NCBI GenBank assembly: GCA_023228225.1
Contig: JALOBO010000059.1
Location: 1-8,325, forward strand
Length of the DNA: 8,325 nucleotides
Direction of reading: 5' to 3'
DNA from: Clostridia bacterium
GTDB lineage: Bacteria > Bacillota > Clostridia > Christensenellales > UBA1242
Under the pieces are notes generated by a model that saw only the letters and a program-made list of their open reading frames with translations, was not told the DNA's origin and searched no databases. Below are positions 5,501 to 8,325 of this stretch, piece after piece. How positions within the stretch are numbered: position 1 is the stretch's first letter; each line of letters opens with the position of its first letter. The translations under genes were made by a program, and so were the position numbers.

Positions 5501-6985
5501 CTCTAAATCGTGACAGTTTCCAGTCAGTATAAATCCATTACCCACTAAAAAGTTATGATTTTCCTCCACAGTTATATCATAAGTCTCATCTGTACGATCA
5601 AATTCTATCCCTTTTACTGTAAGTTGTGACCAACACTTACGTTCTCTACTACCGTAAACACGCTCACAATCTACAATCTCTGCATACTTGTCCCTTAGTC
5701 TAAGTTTACATAACAGTTCTGTTGTTTCGATACCTGAACAGATACTTCTATGACAGTGATACTCTTGGAAACTAGGGCTTACACCACACATCATTAACAA
5801 TGAACAGTAAACATTAAACATGTGCTCATTAGTATTATCAAACTCAAGGTAAGGTAGTGTGTTTTTACCATGCGCCCTTATGTGCCCGTCTGAATTAATC
5901 AAACCCCCAATCACTCCGAGTATATCAGACTCAGCAACACAAGGCACACGTTTCCAGTTATTCCAGACAGCTTTTAAATAATCATCATAGAACGTGATGC
6001 CTGTAGTTCCATCTTTGTAAACTGTTTTTTTATACTCAATATCTAGTTTATTAAGTACATTCTCAATATATTCAATTTTATCAGGTAATCTAAGGTGAAA
6101 ACATACCCTGCTACCACTTATTGTACCATCACCAAGGAAAAACCCTATAAGATTACCATACCAAGACTCACCATCGCATACAGAAGGTATGCAGTCAAGT
6201 GTTGCAACTCTATCCCCTACTTTAAGTTGCTGAAGTTCCCTAGGCTTCTTTAAGATGATGTTTCCAGATGTCTTAAAGAATGGATGATCTTTAGTACAGA
6301 CAATACTTCTGCCTTTTGTAAATGTAACACTGTATAAAGCTGCAGGGCTGTTTTTTATAATCCGTGTAACTCTATTCCAAGATGTTTTATGTGTTGTTAC
6401 ATCCATAGAAGGTACTAGGTACTCTATGCTGTCAGAGTATAAGTTAGCAAATTCTTTTATTGTAGTTACAGATACGTTATTATCTACCTTATAAATAAAA
6501 GGCATATCACCAGCTACACAGTGTAAATCTCCATTAAGATGATTATTAGCCAGCTTTTCAGGCATAAGCAAAAGGTTCTGCTCTTTGCTCATCTTGTCAG
6601 CTTTTCTCTTGTGGGAAGTTTCCGCATTATTCAACTGATTAGCATTATCATTTGCCTCAAAACCGTATCCTGAATCAATCTCATAAGCATCATACACAGA
6701 GGCGCCTACCCTGGTCATAATGTTACGCCATTCTGCCTTACCTTCTTCCAACAGTACAGAGTTTACTACTTCCCTGATAAGTGGACCTGAAACCTGCTTG
6801 ATATTAAGCTTAAATATAAGATCTTCTGCTTTCTGTGCAACTGCATGAGCCTCTTCTATAGTTGCAGCAGGTTTGTTATAAAATATCTCACTCAGTTTAG
6901 TTTCCTTTACTATCTGATTTACAATTGTTTGTCTGTCCCAGGGCACAATAAAGCCGTCTGTGTTTTTAACTGTGATACTTTCCAT
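2519..6985 (-). CDS. nrdD: Anaerobic ribonucleoside-triphosphate reductase, two inteins
   Basis: Class III ribonucleotide reductase, which makes dNTPs from NTPs without oxygen using a glycyl radical. The 1488-codon precursor carries inteins at residues 156-490 and 599-1012; the joined exteins total 739 residues, normal for the family. Residues 2-95 form the ATP-cone (DGFIVPWDRQTI), which senses ATP/dATP. Further landmarks are HDLEYF...RPFC (from 492), ARGGQ joined to TVFSS, CYQCC (1143-1147), which probably holds the thiyl-radical cysteine, and MGSW...SLNCPR (1175-1187). At the C-terminus RITGYL gives the radical glycine, G1464, followed by GWNAGKRQELKDRKR. The zinc knob shows CPKC (1448-1451), but the first pair reads C1434-T-A-E, so one usual cysteine is missing. 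ATG at 6985 overlaps the preceding stop as TAATG. The activase NrdG is not in the window. The ends match bacterial and archaeal NrdD. Confidence 0.97.
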   Translation of the reverse strand: MESITVKNTDGFIVPWDRQTIVNQIVKETKLSEIFYNKPAATIEEAHAVAQKAEDLIFKLNIKQVSGPLIREVVNSVLLEEGKAEWRNIMTRVGASVYDAYEIDSGYGFEANDNANQLNNAETSHKRKADKMSKEQNLLLMPEKLANNHLNGDLHCVAGDMPFIYKVDNNVSVTTIKEFANLYSDSIEYLVPSMDVTTHKTSWNRVTRIIKNSPAALYSVTFTKGRSIVCTKDHPFFKTSGNIILKKPRELQQLKVGDRVATLDCIPSVCDGESWYGNLIGFFLGDGTISGSRVCFHLRLPDKIEYIENVLNKLDIEYKKTVYKDGTTGITFYDDYLKAVWNNWKRVPCVAESDILGVIGGLINSDGHIRAHGKNTLPYLEFDNTNEHMFNVYCSLLMMCGVSPSFQEYHCHRSICSGIETTELLCKLRLRDKYAEIVDCERVYGSRERKCWSQLTVKGIEFDRTDETYDITVEENHNFLVGNGFILTGNCHDLEYFGTRPFCQDWDARYCFYYGLMPDGVGTQSSIAKPSLKAEVAILHLVKMLGAAQTNFAGGEGLYNFLTFLAPYFEGKTEKEIRQLMQMFVYEMMQMMCARGGQSTSYAEPLVIRYKGIVSIIPIGKVCHTYLDTPGAKEVCDGTEILSLNKVTGDVEWKPLTAVHVHIPASETVCTRLYDGRVITTTADHSLFTLSDNVEFIETSPASVPTKIITACKFIDPHAREPIKDMSEDIAFLVGVCIGDGSLTDNNGTAKSSMSLCLSDAEVRNKVNMVMQKFNKPLITWHRFNNKNCLEGSFSTTGIPYIQDIGKGAANKHIPDAFLSASDSVLNALLDGLLSTDGNLSRNRYEFCTTSKSLITQVQYIAMRLGLQYCVSERSSESNFKRNYPVSRVQFNAQSSRKISVTNSSRQLDRSFPAGGDYTHHDFSSILKAIEAEYGQGLQKVSCAFSQKERNVKRGHLEMIADRIPVIYSKVKRILPSKIKEITPSEQLKYVYDVSVQDNENFVLANGIVAHNTVFSSVQLTPGVNNLWKDKPIVAFGKVHDGTQAPLRTYGEFEREVRLSFKALMDVMIEGDAIGKPFSFPKPEISMEADFMQEDEEFNKNNPDMLSYHDLYLKAFELAAKFGTPYFDNQLPEYRSSKGGISCYQCCAYQFSADPTSDLEFEDKMNFKNGAHFSMGSWMVMSLNCPRVAYEAEHNDEKLFKGLRTLMDNAIEIFKVKRKWMDNLITKGRIPFASQRPRDPNTGEIGSMAVDFDSLVYTIGVIGINEMVQYHTGKQIHESKEAYKLAIRAMFEMKLYAQELSKENDIIIALARTPAETTAQRFAVSDLLHEEYRDKAATVIKGDLGAALQQIGKTKDLPIYYTNGTHVAVNADITLPERISYEHTFFPVVDGGNILHIWLGEGSSRPEGLMDFAMQLVKNTQVGYFAFTRDMTVCTAEGSVSSGLHDKCPKCGSDKVQHLSRITGYLQAVEGWNAGKRQELKDRKRVEI
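3950..5191 (-). other. Intein 2 of NrdD (LAGLIDADG, Ser start)
   Basis: This in-frame insert of 414 residues (precursor 599-1012) splits ARGGQ from TVFSSVQLTPG. It begins with Ser (STSYAEPLVIRYKG) rather than Cys and ends GIVAHN, with Thr as the first C-extein residue. The block B-like tract GRVITTTADHSLF contains T682-x2-H685. Block F is YDVSVQDNENFVL, and the terminal H1011-N1012 are the usual cyclisation residues. The centre holds a homing endonuclease of the two-motif LAGLIDADG type: FLVGVCIGDGS (D740) and LLDGLLSTDG (D837), both with the catalytic acidic residue present. All splicing and cutting residues look intact, so it is probably active. Removal rejoins a conserved NrdD tract exactly, which fixes the borders. 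Confidence 0.93.
5516..6520 (-). other. Intein 1 of NrdD (LAGLIDADG, Cys start, TGN end)
   Basis: This in-frame insert of 335 residues (precursor 156-490) splits NHLNGDLH from CHDLEYFGTRPFC. It begins CVAGDMPFIYKV, a classical block A. Block B is GRSIVCTKDHPFF, with T231-x2-H234. Block F is YDITVEENHNFLV, and the C-terminus is FILTGN followed by Cys. The penultimate residue is Gly instead of the usual His that assists asparagine cyclisation, a variant known in some inteins. The endonuclease motifs are LIGFFLGDGTI (D286) and VIGGLINSDGHI (D366), both with the acidic residue kept. The C-extein Cys also serves as an NrdD residue. Splice sites are firm because joining the flanks restores the family sequence. 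Confidence 0.93.
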
Positions 6986-7137
6986 TATAACAACCTCTGT
7001 TTATTCTTAATCTCGTACTCAAGTTCATCCACAGTTACTTTAATATCTTCTATACTTATTCCGCACTGAAGCATTAATTTACAAAGCATTAATTTACAAA
7101 TCATATTTTTAGCATAATTCTTTGTTGAAGCGTACAT
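6985..7137 (-). CDS. 50-residue protein with internal tandem duplication
   Basis: ATG at 7137 follows AGGTGATGAGATAA, a good ribosome binding site, and the TAA overlaps the nrdD start as TAATG, so it is probably translationally coupled to nrdD. The product begins MYASTKNYAKNM and then carries CKLMLCKLMLQC, where the pentapeptide is encoded by two perfect 15-bp direct repeats. The C-terminal half is charged (ISIEDIKVTVDELEYEIKNK) and probably helical. It is not a recognised family and shows no resemblance to NrdG, which is larger and carries a CxxxCxxC motif. Translational coupling could help set nrdD expression. The clean overlap and binding site support coding. Confidence 0.7.
   Translation of the reverse strand: MYASTKNYAKNMICKLMLCKLMLQCGISIEDIKVTVDELEYEIKNKQRLL
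7071..7100. repeat. Perfect 15-bp tandem duplication
   Basis: GCATTAATTTACAAA is present twice, back to back, on the plus strand (7071-7085 and 7086-7100). Being 15 bases, it keeps frame and duplicates five residues in the small gene before nrdD. The absence of any mismatch suggests a recent slippage event. Confidence 0.9.
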
Positions 7138-7156
7138 TTATCTCATCACCTACTCA

Positions 7157-7315
7157 TTAGCTTAATGCAGCAGCGACTAGCACAATAGCTATGATTACAA
7201 CAAGTAGCCCTGCATGAACTAATACAGGTGCAAATACCCACCACCAAGACCAAGTAATACACCCAAGTATTTTAGCGACCACAAAGATTAAAGAAAGCAT
7301 TTCAAAGAAACCCAT
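7157..7315 (-). CDS. Small Trp-rich membrane protein
   Basis: This 52-residue protein starts with ATG at 7315 and ends with TAA at 7157-7159. It is almost wholly hydrophobic: a first helix from about residue 3 to 21, the striking aromatic centre TWSWWWVFAP (21-30), then a second helix (VLVHAGLLVVIIAIVLVAA). Small phage-encoded membrane peptides with a WSWWWV-P core are, from memory, common in phages of low-GC Gram-positive bacteria; their role is unknown. No clear ribosome binding site precedes the start (an AT-rich leader of 30 bases separates it from the upstream stop), so expression may be weak or depend on upstream translation. A second ATG six codons in is an alternative start. Confidence 0.75.
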   Translation of the reverse strand: MGFFEMLSLIFVVAKILGCITWSWWWVFAPVLVHAGLLVVIIAIVLVAAALS

Positions 7316-7345
7316 TAAATTAAAATTAACTTGTGCTTCTGTCAG

Positions 7346-7966
7346 TTAAACCCTCTCCCATGTGTTGAATTTGTCTGAATCACCCATTTTCAAATGAGCA
7401 TTAATTACATACCTGCAATACCTGCCTATACCTCTATCAAGTCTGAAAGCAAAATATCTCTGCAATTGTCTGAATCCGTAATCATCTGAAGGACTTGCTT
7501 GCCCACAGTCATTAGACCTGAAAACTGTAGTCATACAGACTAAACTGTTTATAATTTCAATCTGCAAACCTACACAACATGGTATTTCTTTATATGCGCC
7601 TACATCTTCAGGACGGAATAAAGGAATGTAAGCTCTCCTTGTATCAGGGTGCTGTCTAAGCAACTTAATAGTTTTTTCTATTAGGTTATCTATCCACATG
7701 CGCCAACCATAACCATAATCAAAGTTTAAGCCTCTGATCCTGGCATGAGAAGGATAAACAAGCCCTGCAGCAAAGTCAATATCAAGAAGTCTGGTTGTTT
7801 CTCCCATTGGTACATGAGCCATGTCCTGTGAATCACAAATGAAGTGTATATTATGGCAAGCTAAAACACCCTCACCGTTCTGATCCTGCTGGAGCGCTCC
7901 ATTTTCTCTAATGTATTTCACGCCTGCAGAGTGAATACATGCTAAAGTTTTCTCTATTATTTCCAT
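7346..7966 (-). CDS. Thymidylate synthase-family protein, possible pyrimidine hydroxymethylase
   Basis: This 206-residue protein resembles the thymidylate synthase fold family, which alkylates C5 of dUMP or dCMP with methylene-tetrahydrofolate. Visible landmarks are YGYGWRM (84-90), the phosphate-binding arginine pair HPDTRRAYI (R110-R111), FRPEDV, the nucleophile in IPCCVGLQIEI (C130, family PCH), FRSND (149-153), ASPSDDYGF, and NAHLKMGDSDKF. At the position of the substrate-selecting Asn in PFN, this protein appears to have Asp161; Asp there is found in T4 dCMP hydroxymethylase. The alignment is by eye. It is shorter than true ThyA (about 264 or more residues), missing N-terminal and C-terminal parts. 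It follows the Nmad1-like gene by four bases, a likely operon. Thymidylate synthase, dCMP or dUMP hydroxymethylase are all open; the fold is more certain than the reaction. Confidence 0.8.
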   Translation of the reverse strand: MEIIEKTLACIHSAGVKYIRENGALQQDQNGEGVLACHNIHFICDSQDMAHVPMGETTRLLDIDFAAGLVYPSHARIRGLNFDYGYGWRMWIDNLIEKTIKLLRQHPDTRRAYIPLFRPEDVGAYKEIPCCVGLQIEIINSLVCMTTVFRSNDCGQASPSDDYGFRQLQRYFAFRLDRGIGRYCRYVINAHLKMGDSDKFNTWERV

Positions 7967-7970
7967 ACTA

Positions 7971-8252
7971 TCAATCCAGAAGATCTTTGAAGCTTAACCA
8001 GCCTTTTCTGATACAAATCAGCACAAGATAGCCAAGCAGGTCTACCACATCATTCTTCCTTAACTCTTCACTGTTCCGTATTCTGCTTAGTTTATCGTCT
8101 ATCCTGGCATAAAGCAGGTCTTCAGACTCACTCTTAGAAAATACGTTCATAGGCTCTAGTGCAGAATTACCATACTTTTCATTTTTCTTCTCTAAAAAAT
8201 ATGCTAAGTTTTCACACACTAGTTTAATTTTCTCTGTTATTTCCTCAGTCAT
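7971..8252 (-). CDS. Nmad1/DUF1599-like nucleotide-modification-associated protein
   Basis: This 93-residue protein starts with ATG at 8252, with AGGTGG four bases before it. The pattern KNEKYGNSALEP, then ARIDDKLSRI, then KNDVVDLLGYLVLICIRKGW matches what I recall of the DUF1599 or Nucleotide modification associated domain 1 family: K-x2-KYG, a basic RxxDKLxR helix, and a D-x2-DLLGYL helix. Proteins of this family are all-alpha and are found in phages near genes for base modification; their reaction is not established. The next gene, four bases downstream, is thymidylate synthase-like, which strengthens both assignments. It also shares general helical and acidic features with MazG-like hydrolases but lacks the EExxE motif. 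I am fairly sure of the family, less of the role. Confidence 0.72.
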   Translation of the reverse strand: MTEEITEKIKLVCENLAYFLEKKNEKYGNSALEPMNVFSKSESEDLLYARIDDKLSRIRNSEELRKNDVVDLLGYLVLICIRKGWLSFKDLLD

Positions 8253-8253
8253 T

Positions 8254-8325
8254 TTACCACCTCAGTATAAATTTAACATTACAGAAAGGACATTTGATAA
8301 ATACCCCTCCTATAGCTGTTTTCCT
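8254..8325 (-). CDS. Partial CDS, C-terminal tail with CPFC motif
   Basis: An open frame enters from the right edge and ends with TAA at 8256-8254, one base before the start of the Nmad1-like gene. The 23 visible residues end VFIKCPFCNVKFILRW. The C-P-F-C pair near the end resembles half of a zinc knuckle, in keeping with the other small cysteine-rich proteins here. The beginning of the gene is outside the window, so size and family are unknown. An AGGAGGGG tract inside it (8311-8304) has no usable start codon nearby. Confidence 0.5.
   Translation of the reverse strand, partial: RKTAIGGVFIKCPFCNVKFILRW

Noticed and set aside
3950..6520. The two LAGLIDADG regions as free-standing homing endonuclease genes or group I introns
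   Set aside because: They are in frame with NrdD without stops and carry complete Hint splicing blocks at both ends, so they are inteins.
8291..8311. Strong AGGAGG followed by ATG near the right edge as a gene start
   Set aside because: The ATG frame stops after four codons, and the spacing is too long; the overlapping open frame ending in the CPFC tail is more likely.
1..8325. CRISPR array, tRNA, rRNA, transposon ends or integrase site
   Set aside because: No regularly spaced repeats, no cloverleaf-like or rRNA tract, and no terminal inverted repeats or recombinase gene were seen on either strand.

Overview
The window reads as part of a tailed-phage or prophage-like genome, most likely from an anaerobic low-GC Gram-positive host. 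This is inference. It rests on every supportable gene lying on the minus strand, dense packing with GTGA, ATGA and TAATG start/stop overlaps, many tiny cysteine-rich or membrane proteins, AGGTGG-type ribosome binding sites, an oxygen-sensitive class III ribonucleotide reductase, and two inteins. No structural, packaging, integrase or replication gene is visible, so phage rather than plasmid or other element is not proven.

Transcription runs from high to low coordinates. At 8325-7346 lie the C-terminal tail of a CPxC protein, a small Nmad1/DUF1599-like protein, and a short thymidylate synthase-family protein with Asp at the position that usually carries the substrate-discriminating Asn. At 7315-6985 are two small genes: a Trp-rich membrane peptide, and a 50-residue protein carrying an in-frame 15-bp tandem duplication whose stop overlaps the next start. 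From 6985 to 2519 runs nrdD, 1488 codons, interrupted by two LAGLIDADG inteins of 335 and 414 residues. Removing them leaves a normal 739-residue anaerobic ribonucleotide reductase with an N-terminal ATP-cone and a C-terminal glycyl-radical motif.

At 2518-1884 two cysteine-rich small proteins each follow a copy of a ~115-bp imperfect direct repeat that probably carries a promoter. At 1880-1263 are a MazG-like pyrophosphohydrolase, an overlapping 41-residue cysteine-rich protein and a two-helix membrane protein. At 1249-574 are two tandem paralogous membrane proteins of equal length. At 557-1 are a coiled-coil protein, a short ORF whose first half resembles a helicase N-terminus without its Walker A lysine, and the start of a zinc-ribbon-like protein.

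The recognisable enzymes all concern deoxynucleotides: NrdD makes dNTPs, MazG-like enzymes remove selected (d)NTPs, and thymidylate synthase-family enzymes alkylate pyrimidine C5. With the Nmad1-like neighbour, the set is consistent with a phage that reshapes the dNTP pool and may make a modified pyrimidine. This is a hypothesis, not something the sequence proves. The activase NrdG, needed by NrdD, is not in the window.
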